Shown here: in pieces, positions 24,377 to 36,015 of the stretch
How positions within the stretch are numbered: position 1 is the first letter of the stretch
Layout: each line of letters begins with the position of its first letter
Assembly: GCA_026874595.1 (NCBI GenBank)
Contig: CM049309.1
Coordinates: 73,766,426-73,830,425 of the forward strand
DNA length: 64,000 nucleotides
Direction: 5' to 3'
From: Sipunculus nudus
Taxonomy: Eukaryota; Annelida; Sipuncula; Golfingiida; Sipunculidae
The notes under the pieces: generated by a model
What the model was told of the DNA's origin: nothing
The model's input: only the letters and a program-made list of their open reading frames with translations
Databases searched by the model: none
Program-made: the position numbers and the translations under genes

Positions 24377-26975
24377 GTAAGGCAAAATTCAGAAGCCCAA
24401 GCAGCCCGGTGGCAAACTAATTGTAAATGTTACTGCCTCACTGAAGTAGCAGGTGGCAAACCAGCAGTCCCTTATTAATGTGGCTTAAATTTCTTTGGTG
24501 AAAATAATTTGTGGCAACTCACTTATTTATCACTGAGTGAATTACTCACTAAAGTCACCAAGTTACTAACAGGTCTGACCAAGAAGCATAGTGGCAAACC
24601 ATCGGTCACTGCATTACTAGTAACTTGGTAACTCATTACCTTAGCTAGCTAGCCTAGTATTAAATAAGCCAGCAGTCAGCTGGGTAACTTTTTTCTTCAG
24701 CTAACTAGCCCTGTAACTTACAAAATAGTAGTCCATAGGTAACTCATAGTGGTGTGTTGATTAATAGATTAAATCGATGATTGGTCGTTTTCTTTCAAAA
24801 TCTGTTAAATTGATAGCATTTTTGCATGATCAATTAAAAAGATTAGGTAAGCACATACAAAGAATCTAATCCTGTCAGAGACATACGAACAAAAAGTAAC
24901 AAACAGCATTAAAATGGAACCTTGTGCAGCCAACAATGGCAAGACGGCCTTGGATGCAGGTGGACTGATGGTTTCATTATGAATACCAATGTACATGTCA
25001 CACTTTTTACTGGGGTCCATATTTAGATACCAGTATACAGCAGATCTCAAGGTAATATAGAAAGTACAGTAAATAATTGATTTTTAATCAATCATTGGTC
25101 CATTTTTATATTCAATCATTGATTATGGTTTTAAAACCAATTCCTACCACTATTAACTACCGGTAGTGTATCTCAGCCAGCTAGCTTGGTTAACCAGTCA
25201 ACCAAACTCAATATCTTAGTAAGCTAGCTGAGTAGTACCTGTCTAGCAGCTCTGTAGACAGTGGGTTACTAGCTCGCTCAGCCATCTAACTTGATAATTC
25301 ACTTATAAATTCATTCACCAGCAGCTCAGTGGATAATAAACAATACTAGGCTCAGTGATCAAGCCTTATAACAAACAGTCAGACAGTGGTTGACTGTATA
25401 ATAGGTAAACAAAACTTTTTGTTCATAAAATAATCCTTACCTCTTAGCTTTTCTTCTGCCAACTATCACAACCACATTACTATCTGCTTTGTATTTTATG
25501 TTTACTGTGATAAAAACGATATTGTCTGAGATGACTAATTAATTAGGTATATGTATATGTCAGATAATATTAATATAAACTTTTCAGTAGTCCAACAAAT
25601 AAAGAGCATGTTCTTTAAAAGATAGCCTTATGGCTTCTAAGGAATTCTGTGCTTCCCATTAAAGATTAATTAAGACATATCGTGATATTCAGTTTATTAA
25701 GATTATGGACCCTTGTACAAGCCATAACATAAATGTGTCAGGTTAAATGTTAATCTATCTTTTTAATCCATATTACCATGTATGATCTGTTTTCTTATTG
25801 TTAACTTGCCATGGCTGACTAAACAATGTTGTGTATGCTTAGATTACAAATCTCCTTGAAGTGTAGCTATCAAACTTCCCAGCATACATATATACATAAA
25901 CACTGCCTGTAAGGTTGACTGACAGCTTTCAGGTGGGTGATTGTTCAACATCAGTGAAGTACTCAGTAAAGTGTTTTCAATCATGTACTCTCAAGGGTTG
26001 CAAGGCAGCAGCTCAATGAAGTGTTGCCAGAACCATGCTTAGCTTATATCATTTCAGCTATATTCGCTTTGCCTCATATATACTTGTTTGTAAATAACCA
26101 TAATTATTGGCTTTCTCCCCACCGTTTCAGCTCTTTAAAGACTGCTTCTCAATACCACTTGGTATTTCAGGCTCTACTCATACACTGAAGTGTGCTGTGC
26201 ACTATGACCTGTTTATATTGCTATTTATAAATGTGTCTATATTTTAAATGTATTCATTAATGGATTGCTCAGTGAACAAAGTTCTGTTCATACAAAAAAG
26301 GACCACATGTACAAATAGGTGAAATAGAAAACTAATTTATAATAATAATAATAATAAAATGTATTTATAATAATATATTTATGAGAGGATGATGTAATTA
26401 TTTATAAGCATTTGCATGAAATATTTATGTTATGTAATTTTTTCTGCAAATCTGATGTCTTTTACATCTATGTCCTGATTGTCCTTTTTACATTTTGAAA
26501 AGTGGACATATTTAGATTATGTTATAATCAGAAAGACAACTTCATATTTATAACTTCATATTTTGTGGAGCGTTGTGAAGTAATAGCAAAGATGCTGGAC
26601 TTGTGATCAAGCGGTCGTGGGTTCAAATCCCATAGCCCTTCACTTCTTTGCTAAAACTCTTAAGCAAGGTCTCAGCCACAAGTGTGTTTTTGTCTACCCA
26701 GCATTACAAATGGGTACATGATTAAGTGCCATCTGCGTATGGCAGGCCCTAGCGACCACAAAACTGTGTGTGTGCTCTGTAGCATCCCCAGATAGCTCCC
26801 ACTGGTAAGTTTATTGTAAAGTTCTTTGGGCCAGTAACTTTAACCTACAACTTTTTTTAACTCAGTTGGATTGCTAGTATTCATTTAAATGATATTTTTC
26901 AATAGTGAATTTGATGATCAAGTATTATTGGCTGGTGTTGTATAGATGATTTTTTTATGAATGATACACCTACAG
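24377..26975 (+). other. Intron 2, with a tRNA-derived SINE
   Basis: gtaagg...cctacag, phase 1. Between 24400 and 25330 there is a loose degenerate repeat of 'ggtggcaaac', 'tagctagc' and 'taactcat' words without a fixed period. A SINE lies at about 26566-26850. No other gene. Confidence 0.6.
26566..26850 (+). mobile_element. tRNA-derived SINE
   Basis: The head has an A box (tagcaaagatgctgg, 26584-26598) and a perfect-looking B box GGTTCAAATCC (26620-26630), ending 'catagccctt' like the acceptor side of a tRNA. A roughly 200-base body follows, including 'ggtctcagccacaagtgtg' and 'gctcccactggtaag', ending near 'gttctttgggccag'. The pol III boxes are internal and in + orientation. It lacks a tRNA fold in the 3' half of the acceptor, so it is a SINE and not a tRNA gene. 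Confidence 0.75.
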
Positions 26976-27038
26976 CATCACCAAAGATTGATGACAGCAA
27001 TGTCAGTACCAGTAACCATGTCCCCGTAGAAACACAAG
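26976..27038 (+). CDS. Exon 3 (cassette, 63 bases), acidic protein
   Basis: Acceptor cacctacag, donor gtaagg. In phase 1 it adds ASPKIDDSNVSTSNH then VPVETQ. It is Ser/Thr-rich, unlike the Ala/Glu-rich exons 2, 5 and 6, and lacks their EAP repeats, so it is supported mainly by splice sites and phase. Multiple of three, symmetric. Confidence 0.6.
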
Positions 27039-27289
27039 GTAAGGGCATGCCATTGTGTTAGTGCCGACTGTTAGTGTGTCTCTCATACATCTACATCTGT
27101 CAATCAAATGGTCAGCAAAAATGTACCTTATGTGATTCTGTAATGGCACAACCAACACCTTGGCAAATGCATGTTATCCCATACCTATACCATGTTACCA
27201 TTTGGTGTTGTATATTTTATCACACCTTGTGACCTGTAATGTAATTCTAGGATAATTTCAGTATGAAAATTTCAATGTTGATTTATTGT

Positions 27290-27800
27290 GTTACTTTAAA
27301 GCAGTATTGACATCCCAGAGTGATCCTCATCTGTTATATTACTTAAGAGCAGTATAAACATCTCTTGGTTGATCCATTGTATGACTGTAGATCATTGTGC
27401 ACCTTCCACATGTCATTCATCCTATTTTTAAGAGCACTGTGCACATCAGTATATAAGATATACCCTAGAGTTTTATGCTTTCCAAGGATGATCCATCTTG
27501 TTTTGTTAGAGCAATAATGCAAATCCAGAGCAATCCATCATGTCACTTCAGAGCAGTATACAAATCCGAGGTTGATCCGTAATCATATAGTTTGAGCAAT
27601 ATATACATCCCTCGGTAATCTGTCATGTACGGTTTTCAGTTTTAATTTATAACAAATTATTATATATATGGATTATATGCAGGGTAAGACGGTAATTGTA
27701 CTCTAGAACAGTGTGTATCTTTGGCTGTTCTGTCTTTTTACACTGGCGCAGTATGCACATCCACAGCAGTACCCAACATGTTACTCCCTAGTATTGTGAT
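27290..27800. repeat. Degenerate array with 'agagcagtat...acatccc...gatccat' theme
   Basis: Words such as 'aaagcagtattgacatccc', 'aagagcagtataaacatctc', 'tcagagcagtatacaaatcc' and 'gagcaatatatacatccctc' recur, most followed within 20 bases by 'tgatcc'. Spacing is irregular. Probably an old, diverged minisatellite. Confidence 0.45.
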
Positions 27801-28842
27801 TTATCATGTTGTCCTGTGGGTGTATTCCACTTGTTGCGTTCATGGGCATTGTACTTGTACAGATTTTTAAACAGCTCTTAGTGTGGTTGGCTGTTTTTAT
27901 AAAAACACACTTCTCCATAACCTTTGTGGTAGACCTAGCTGCCAAATTATAAAATGTAAACCAATATTTAGTTATACTGCAAACTAAATCAAATAGGCTT
28001 GAACTTACAAAATTATATCCCTTGACTGAAATTTGGATGCATTAATCTGTGATCATGGAAAAAACTGAACCATTCTGCAAATTTATACATTTGAAATTTG
28101 TTTACCCATTATAGTTTATATTTGTCTTTATCAGTCATATGTTGTCCTTAACATATGGTAATAGTTAATTAAAACCAAACAACTACAGTATTAATATTGA
28201 AAGTTATCATGTGCCTATGTATACACATTGTATAAATGAAGACGCCAGGAGGTACCTCCTGTAACTTTCCCACAGAAGTGGTAAGACTGAAAGTGCAGTA
28301 GATTTGAACCACAGAATGTCTGTAACAGTATACTAGCTAAACCTCTTGAGTTGTTCGTGTCCCCCATTCATGGTATATCAAGTGGACTAAGCCTTAAGAT
28401 TAAGTTTAAACATGCTGGTATTGCAGTATGCTTGTTTTCTATGGTTGCACTGAAGATTCTTGAGTGTATCCACTTCATCATCACTGATCATGGCCCACTT
28501 TACTATACAACTCTCAAGTACAGTACCCATGGAAATACCAATCACACCAAGCCATTGGCAGAACACACTCAGATGTTACAGTGGTGTAGATCTCATACCT
28601 TTATCATTCAAACAATGATAAACTGATTATCAGTCACAATATTAGATCATGATTACTGCATGGTCCAAACATAGTCACTAGATTATCCAAGCATCTTGTT
28701 GTAGATGTTTGTGCACATGTATGTATTATAGTTATACAACCTCATGCAATTGATACAGGCTTAGGCCAAGTAACCCATGTGTATATGTTGGAGCCTGTTT
28801 GCGGATCTGGCCCATCTGCCGATGGGCTTGGCCCATATGAGG

Positions 28843-28890
28843 ATCCGTTATTGGGCTGCCCATCTGCAGATGGGCAGCCCAATAACGGAT
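28843..28890. repeat. Perfect 48-bp palindrome
   Basis: Arms 28843-28866 and 28867-28890 are exact reverse complements with no spacer; the centre is CTGCAG. The inner part, cccatctgcagatggg, recurs with small changes at about 28820 and 28911, so three copies of a palindromic CATCTG/CAGATG unit sit within 130 bases. Confidence 0.9.
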
Positions 28891-29969
28891 TTGATACCAT
28901 GCACTTTCTGGCCCATCTGCAGATGGGCTTGGCCCAATGACCGATTTTAGTTCTTGTAAGTAATATGTTATTATTTTATTATCTGGATGACTTTTGTACC
29001 CAGATGAACATTTCTCATAACTTAAATGTGTTTAGTGAAACATAAATCACTATAACAGCCTTACATCAATAATTTTATCATCAATATTACATAGATGTGC
29101 ATAGAAAACTACATAGATGTGCTACAATACCCTATATTATAATTTTTTACGCACAATTCTTAATTAGTCTACATTGCATTCGTGTGATGTTAAGAGTTTA
29201 ATCAGGTTCACCTTTTACCAAAGAGTAATTACAGCTGTTGCAAAATAAATCTCATTTACATTACCACATAGATGTGACCTCCATGGTACAATACAATTTT
29301 ATTAAAGAGCAATTATATGGTACACAATCAGTTTCTCAAATTCATTTTTAAATACCCACATATATATCAAGGTTACCAAATACATTTTGACAATAGAATA
29401 GTTATATATGAAGCAAAACTCTCTCAGATTCATTTAATCTCAGAGTCAATCACAATCATGCACTATCACCACAATAAAAATATATATAATATAAATATAA
29501 AATTTAAATTGTGACAAGACTCCTTCTAAATAATTTTGGATAAATATTATTATAATTTATACTCAGAAGATAAATAATGAAGAGATAAAATTTATACGGT
29601 AAAACTATCAAAATTCAAAGTTAATACTTGCATATTATTAATTTCGGTCTGTGTGGGACACTGTTATCGAATAAAATTTTAGCTCAGCTTACTAGGAACT
29701 ATTCAAAACTTATTAATAGACCCTGTTTGGATACGGCATAATAAACATATATGTAAAATAAATCTGTGTTATATAAATTGAATGAATTATGATCATAATT
29801 AGGTGGTTTAAATGGCACACTATTTTGATAGGGTTATTCCTTTTTTGTCTAAAAGGCCATATATTATTTCATGTCATATAACCGTGTGTACTTGCATGGG
29901 TACGTATACAGGCGGTGGCAGAGGCATGTGCTCTGTGAGTACACCTTACATGATAAATGAAACACTTAC

Positions 29970-30094
29970 ATGGGCAAAGGACTTTCGATATCCTGCATGG
30001 TCCAACTCCCTCTCGAGGAAGTTCTTGGCGACGTCAAACAGACTATCAACAGGGACTACCGGTAGATAATTGCTGACCTCTTCTCCGGGCTTGG
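29970..30094 (-). CDS. Possible orphan exon inside the TIR element (partial, unrecognised)
   Basis: On the minus strand, an acceptor-like ccctcttaag precedes, and a strong donor gtaagtg follows, a 125-base open stretch. Read after two bases it gives KPGEEVSNYLPVVPVDSLFD followed by VAKNFLERELDHAGYRKSFAH. Its base composition (GC-rich, CpG present) is unlike the surrounding element, and the residue mix looks like a folded protein. I do not recognise the family. It could be a captured host exon or a fragment of the element's own gene; no partner exon was found nearby. Confidence 0.4.
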
Positions 30095-31120
30095 CTTAAG
30101 AGGGAATAACAAGTGTGTTGAACACACTAAGAGCAGGCAAATCCATAATTTTGAATCTTTTAGATTTTACGTATAGAACTCATTTAAGTACTGAGATATG
30201 TTTGTCTGAGTGGAAAAGTCATCAAGATAATAAAATAATAACGTGTTGCTAATGGGCTCCAACATATATACATGTAGATTAGATGTTGTAAATTAAAACA
30301 TGAAAAATGTGGATCAATATCTGTAGCAAACCAAAACTGTGTTATGTTTTGAGTTTAAATTGTTTAAATGAGTTCGATAATAATATATTAATTTTATAGA
30401 ACTCATGATCATTATAAGCAGTATAAATAAAGACAAGTTTTTATACCTTTCTTGAGGTCATGAACATTCTTAAAATTTATGGAAATACCAAAGAAATGTC
30501 GAACAGATATAAATCCTAATCTTGCACAATAATTGATTTGAACTGATCTGGGAGTGTTTTAATGTTATGCCCAGTGTGTCAGGTCACAGAAGTCACAGAC
30601 GATCAGTTGTCAGTAGGGGGTCAGGGCACTTACAAATTTATGGCCACTGTGTGGTGTGTGTGTGTGGTATATTATGTGTGATCAAGCCACCCACAGCTCC
30701 TCAGGTTTCTGAATGTATCTAAATTGAAATGCCTCTATACACTAGCCATGTATTGCTGATTATGTGGTTTGTCAGAATGGTTAATTTAAATTTATTAAGT
30801 CACTTTTCACTATGACTTGGAGTGATGAATTTTGCATAATTTGCTTTATAGTTAGTTATGAGCAAAGTGATGTTATTTGATAAAATGCAATAATGAAGGC
30901 CAGTTACCTCTGAAAGTGGCATGAGAAAAAATTATAAATGTTAAATTGTGAAGGACCAGGCTGATATTTTTTTTTCCTGTTTACATCTAACACATTTTGT
31001 ATTGCTTTATTTAATATTAGATTAATATGTATATAAACATATATGAAGGAAGCATTTCAAGGCATACGATATATTATGAATACAATTTAAATCCTTTTTT
31101 CCTGCTTAATTTGACATCAG

Positions 31121-31375
31121 AGGATATAGCAGATAGTTACACAGAGACAGCTGCTGTAGATAACACAGATGCTGAAACAGCAAGCCAGAAGCAGGAGGAC
31201 AGGACAGCTGCAATACAGAAAGACACTGATGAAGAAACACAGACTACAGCACATGAACAGACTGATAACTCTCATGGTGATAATAATAATGAACATAACA
31301 CTAACAAACCTGTGGAAACACAGGCTGATACAGCCAATGCACAACAGGCTTCTGAAGAATTGCTACAGCCAGAAG
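31121..31375 (+). CDS. Exon 4 (cassette, 255 bases), acidic protein
   Basis: Acceptor ttgacatcag, donor gtagga. In phase 1 it adds 85 residues beginning EDIADSYTETAAVDNTDAET, with a central Asp/Asn/His-rich patch (HGDNNNEHN) and an end of ASEELLQPE. It is the largest exon and is rich in Thr, Gln, Asp and Glu. No known domain; predicted disordered. Length 85 codons exactly, phases 1-1. The opposite-strand frame is a shadow. Confidence 0.75.
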
Positions 31376-34300
31376 GTAGGAAGTTGTGTAGAGAGTAGAA
31401 CTCCTAGACAAATCACCTATGCCTGCATGTACCTGTACTCTACACCAGGTTATACACATATACATCTACCAGAATATATCACCAGTCATGGTGTGTGGTT
31501 CCCTGTACTTCCTTTCAGAATGCACATTCTACAATCAAGAAGATCAGATTAAATCAGGGTGGTGTGTTTCACTAAACTTACCTCTGGATCATTAATGATT
31601 TTATTGATAATGATTTTTATTAATCTGTATGGTCACAGGAAAGGATTCTGGAGTCCATTGTGGTTTATACTCCAGGCAAATATATTTGATTGAGGATGTT
31701 TTGTACATAAATTATCATTTGTTTGTAAAAATAAAAAATTGAAGATCATAATTGTGGTGCCTGATTCAAGCATTTATTTAAAATGCACATCAGCTGATCT
31801 TGATTCATACCAAGGAAATGATCCAGTGTTGTAGTCACTAGTCATGGTCTTATTCATATTGTATAGTTTCACGTCTGGTTAATTTAATGGTTAATTTATG
31901 CAGTTCTTGATTGAACTTTGTAGAATTTAAAAAAAAGTCTGAGTATTTAAGTGTTTTATTGTATTTCAGATCATTATGGTTGCTATAATAACCAGAAATG
32001 AAATTATTGATGATAACTATAGAATTCAAGTTGACTGCACAAAGAAAATATTTGTCACTGATTGAGCACTGAACATAGGTTCATAATTGCACAGAAAGAA
32101 AAAAGACATTTTGTAACCAGTGGAGCTAGTTGACTTTAGGAGTGATTGATCCCAACATGCTGTAATTCTAACATTATATCAACCTTAGAACAATGGGACT
32201 TATAGTTTAAGCTGATCTCACCGCATATGACAAGTTTTAAGTCAATACATGCCACTCTTTAGATAAGGACTAAACCTACCTGGCCTTATACTTGCCTGTT
32301 TTTTTCAAGTCTGCCTCATAAATCAACTGAAAGATATGCTCCTTCACTGTAATTAATAAGTCTGCTCATGATGGTTGATCAAAGTTTACAGTGTATGATC
32401 AATTTATGTCTTGTCATATATTTATACTATATTTTTTATTTAGTGTGTGTGTGGGGGGGGGGGGGGGGGGGAGACATACATTTTTTTTAATTATAGAGAG
32501 CTTACTTGCTGTCCACCTCAAGATACTTGGGATTATTTGCCTCACCCACCTGTGAACCTATGGTCATATTCTTAGGTTATAGTAACTTTATCCCTTACTG
32601 TGTGTCCATGCCATGGTGACATTTGAGCGACTCCACCCTACATAGTTTTGGGTAGCCATGGTAGACAACAGATAAAGGAGAGATCAAATACAGCTTTAGA
32701 TAAATAGGACTAAAAGTTGAGGAGTCACAATCATTTTTTTTTGTAGAAGATAATTTTTTATGAATATGTGAAGCCTTTTGTATACTCAGGGAGCTCAAGG
32801 TCCTTGGTAGCTGTGTTGTTTAGTAAACAATACTGGTAACTAAGTATGATCCCCAACCCATCATACACACATTTACATACTGTCTGTAGTTCTTCTTTCT
32901 CCATATTAATGTATCACATAATATCCTAGGCCTCTGAAATCTTAGTTTACAAAATTAGTATACTCAATTGTATGGGCCTATCATCTGTTTAAGTTAATAT
33001 TATATCACGGAGAATGGTAGCTGTTAGTGATATACTATTAGGATCAAGGGTTTTTATATACAACTTGCAAGGTATTGCTGTCATTTCAGTGACCTATAGT
33101 TACAATTTACAATAACATATACATCATGTTTCTATTTCTATTAACCAGTTGCACATAAAACAATTAATAATAAGAAATAAAAGGTTTGATCTTTTCCAGA
33201 CATTCAATTTCCAATGTCTAGTACGCTATATAGGAGTCGCTTCAACATTCCTGCTCCTGTTTCCCATTGGTCAGAAAGTACAGAAACCATTAGAAAGAAT
33301 AATTACATCACTGTGAACTAATCTTTGTAAAAATACTGTACTCCAAGTCACAAGGGGTTTATTATATTTGTCCTAAAGGTAGTCATATTAATTTGGTTTT
33401 ACTGTATTTGTCTTTGAGGTAGTCATATTTGTCCTAAAGGAATGAATATTAATGTGGTTGCACTATATATTTTATAAAGATATGTATATTAAGTGAGGTA
33501 TTACTGAATTCAGAAAGTCCTATATTATTAATTTTAATTTTTATGAAGCAACTTACTGGGGCAAAGCCAAACTGTTCAGAGCAGTCTCCTGTTTCCATGA
33601 TAATGTAACACCGTGACCTTTGGCTTTACAAAGTACATACACATAGAGACCAGGGTGTGATTAAAACAAAATGAAAGGACACACAAACCAGGAACAAGTG
33701 ACTCAGTGTAAATAGTAACCACAAGGTAAAAAGCCTTAATCAGGGAGCAAATACACACTGACAGGTGATTCTTTACAGCGTGATAGCACCTTGGTGATCA
33801 CACACTCAGTCAGCATGACACCCACCCACATGATAGTTCCTAACTTCTGTTGCATTTCTGGTGATGAACTTTGCTGAGGACATTTCATAAGTCTGATCTG
33901 TTTTATCCAGAATGGTAATCAAAGGCATGCTTTTTTTTATATATGAAAATTCTCATTGTAAATGTATATATACCATATGTATATATATATTTTTTTTTTC
34001 TTGGGGGGGGGGATAATACATTCTGCTTATTTTTAAACACCAAATTTCAGTTTTGACGCGACATTGATGCAGATGGGATTTTATATATTTGATTAATCTC
34101 TTTGAATTTTAAACTGTTGTCAGTTTAAATAAAATTTATGTACACATTCATTAAATATTAATTATTATTTTGTTTTTTGAACACACTGGTGAAAAAACCT
34201 TATGTATTCATTTCAGTATTAATAGTGTAATGATTATATGAAAGTAGTACTAATTGTGTGGTAGTCATTTACATGTTCAGTATTCACTTGTGTAAGATTT

Positions 34301-34986
34301 TACTGCAGCTTATGTCCGAGCATGAGCATGCACACAGACACCTAGGGCCATAAACATAACATATACAGTAAGGTAACGGGCCTTATCCCCACACCAAATG
34401 ACTTTATCACAGTATATATTTACTGTGCCAGTTAGAGGCAGCCAATAGCCCCCATGACCAATCAATCAGACCTTCTACTTGCTGCCCAGTGTGTCTCGCA
34501 CTAATGGTTAATAACATTTCTATACTCCTAACAATGCAGCAATCAATGCTTATATTCCAGCTTTGTATGACCATTGGCTCATTGACTGTGGTTCTGTTTG
34601 CTTGTAGAAAGGTCATAGATTTGTAATTTTAGCAGAGTGAATAGGCTGAAAAGCCTCCACTCAGTGAACTTTGTGGATCATGATTACAATGGGGATCTTG
34701 TAATTAGATGAAATGTCTGTGGAAGATAATAATTCATAATCAGTTGGAAAATGCTTGTCACAATCATAATGAATGATTGTTATACTTCAGAACACCAGAG
34801 CCAGATAAAACTGATGTAACATTTTTTTTCTATTTCAAGAATTTTAGCTTGTATATATTTATAATTTTTGACAACTTCTTGTCAGTTTATTAGTGAATAT
34901 ATGAAAGACCAATAGCTTCACTCAATAGTGTCATGGTAGGCAGTTATTGACAAGAGTTTCAAGACGATATACATTTTATATATCAG
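31376..34986 (+). other. Intron 4, nothing recognised
   Basis: gtagga...tatatcag, phase 1. Contains a poly-G tract at about 32453-32471 and another near 34003. A TGCATG lies 49 bases after exon 4 (31424-31429). No other gene. Confidence 0.6.
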
Positions 34987-35187
34987 CAACAGATGATAAA
35001 CCTGCTGAAACAGAAGCAAAACCAGAGGAAACGGAAGCTAAACCAGAGGAAACGCAACAAGAAGAAGTAAAGCAAGAGGAAGCCCCAGCAGCTGAGCCAG
35101 CAGCTGAAACAGCTCCAGCAGAGGCTGAGCAAGCACCTGCAGCAGAAACAGCACCTGAGTCAAAACCTGAGGACGCAGAACCTGCAG
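34987..35187 (+). CDS. Exon 5 (cassette, 201 bases), acidic protein, KPEET repeats
   Basis: Acceptor tatatcag, donor gttggg. In phase 1 it adds ATDDKPAETEAKPEETEAKP and onward through EET-QQEEVKQEEAPAAEPAAE to PEDAEPA. It has two KPEET repeats followed by Ala/Pro/Glu repeats: the most BASP1-like part. The donor is weak (gttggg). If not used, the frame adds Gly-Trp-Gly and stops at TGA (35196-35198), so an alternative short C-terminus is possible. Confidence 0.8.
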
Positions 35188-35199
35188 GTTGGGGCTGAT

Positions 35200-35830
35200 G
35201 CACATCGTGCTGTGCCTGCATGATATTTGGCACTTTTGTGTTTTGGAAATTGCTGTGGTGCAGTTTCTGATGTTTTCCTTACATCACTTCAGTGTTGTGC
35301 ATCTTAGAACCTCTGTACTCTCCGATTATTTGCACCTGTCTGTGTGGTGCATCTTCATCCCCTCCAATCTATTTAAGTAATACTGCAGTGTGGTGATGAT
35401 TATCACACAATGATGCCTCTTTGAAGAGCAACCCGTTGCGGTGCATGTTGAACACTGCAATACTGCAATGCTGCAGCTGCAGTTCACTGCATCCTGATAT
35501 ATACATGTGCGTTGTATAGCAGGTATATTTCTACTGCAGTGTATACCTGCAGTCAAGTTACTGGTGTGGTGTATGTAAAACACTACAATGCTGCAGTGTA
35601 ATGCTGCACTTTACTTGTTGCTGATATCTGCATTATTTGGCAAGTATAGTTCTTCTGCAGTGTATTCTGCATAGCACTGCATTTTTCAGCAGCAATCGCA
35701 ATGTATTCCTGCAGTGCACTGCATTTTTCAGCACTCATTGCCATGCAGGCACAGTTATGCTCTGTATTCCTTAATTCATGCTATTTGCTTGAAGGGTGAC
35801 TCCACTGCAGTCTAATTTACACTGTAAGTC
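35200..35830. repeat. CTGCAGTG/TGCACTGCA-rich degenerate low-complexity block
   Basis: 'ctgcagtg', 'gctgcag', 'actgcat' and 'tgctgca' words recur about every 20-40 bases from 35230 to 35815, including two copies of 'gcactgcatttttcagca' (near 35680 and 35723). No fixed period. It lies immediately downstream of the weak exon 5 donor. Confidence 0.55.
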
Positions 35831-35883
35831 TGATTTACTACTTATTGCACACCATGCTATATGGAGTGTACATTATTACGAAG

Positions 35884-36015
35884 ACAAATAAATGAGGGGA
35901 AAATCCTGGGGCGTTCCGGGAGTTGAACCCAGGTTGTTGGCGCACAAATCCGGTGTACCAACCACTTCGCTAGAAAAGCACGCTTCACTAGCGAGACAGT
36001 TTGATGAGCTTTTAT
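35884..36015 (-). mobile_element. tRNA-derived SINE, minus strand
   Basis: On the minus strand: A box tagcgaagtggttgg followed by B box GGGTTCAACTCC (plus-strand 35919-35930), with 'ggattttcccctcatttatt' after it. The head reads like a tRNA 5' half, the rest does not fold as tRNA, and the copy is short. A different family from those at 525 and 26566. Confidence 0.7.

Larger units (their letters stand above)
28782..30268. mobile_element. 1.5-kb element with long terminal inverted repeats
   Basis: Outer ends: TATATGTTGGAGCC (28782-28795) matches the reverse complement of 30255-30268 exactly. A second pair, 28967-29033 and the reverse complement of 30176-30242, aligns over 67 bases at about 83% identity without gaps. 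The left end differs by an extra palindromic block (28796-28966) that replaces only 12 bases at the right end. The interior is AT-rich, holds no transposase frame I can recognise, and contains a possible minus-strand exon (29970-30094). Best read as a non-autonomous DNA transposon or a foldback element; the superfamily is unknown. Confidence 0.65.
27039..31120 (+). other. Intron 3, with a long-TIR element
   Basis: gtaagg...gacatcag, phase 1. A loosely repeated 'gagcagtatacacatcc' theme (degenerate, roughly every 50-60 bases) runs from about 27290 to 27800. The TIR element at 28782-30268 is described separately. No other gene. Confidence 0.55.

Noticed and set aside
26566-26640. tRNA gene
   Set aside because: A and B boxes are present but the acceptor stem and anticodon arm do not close, and a SINE body follows.
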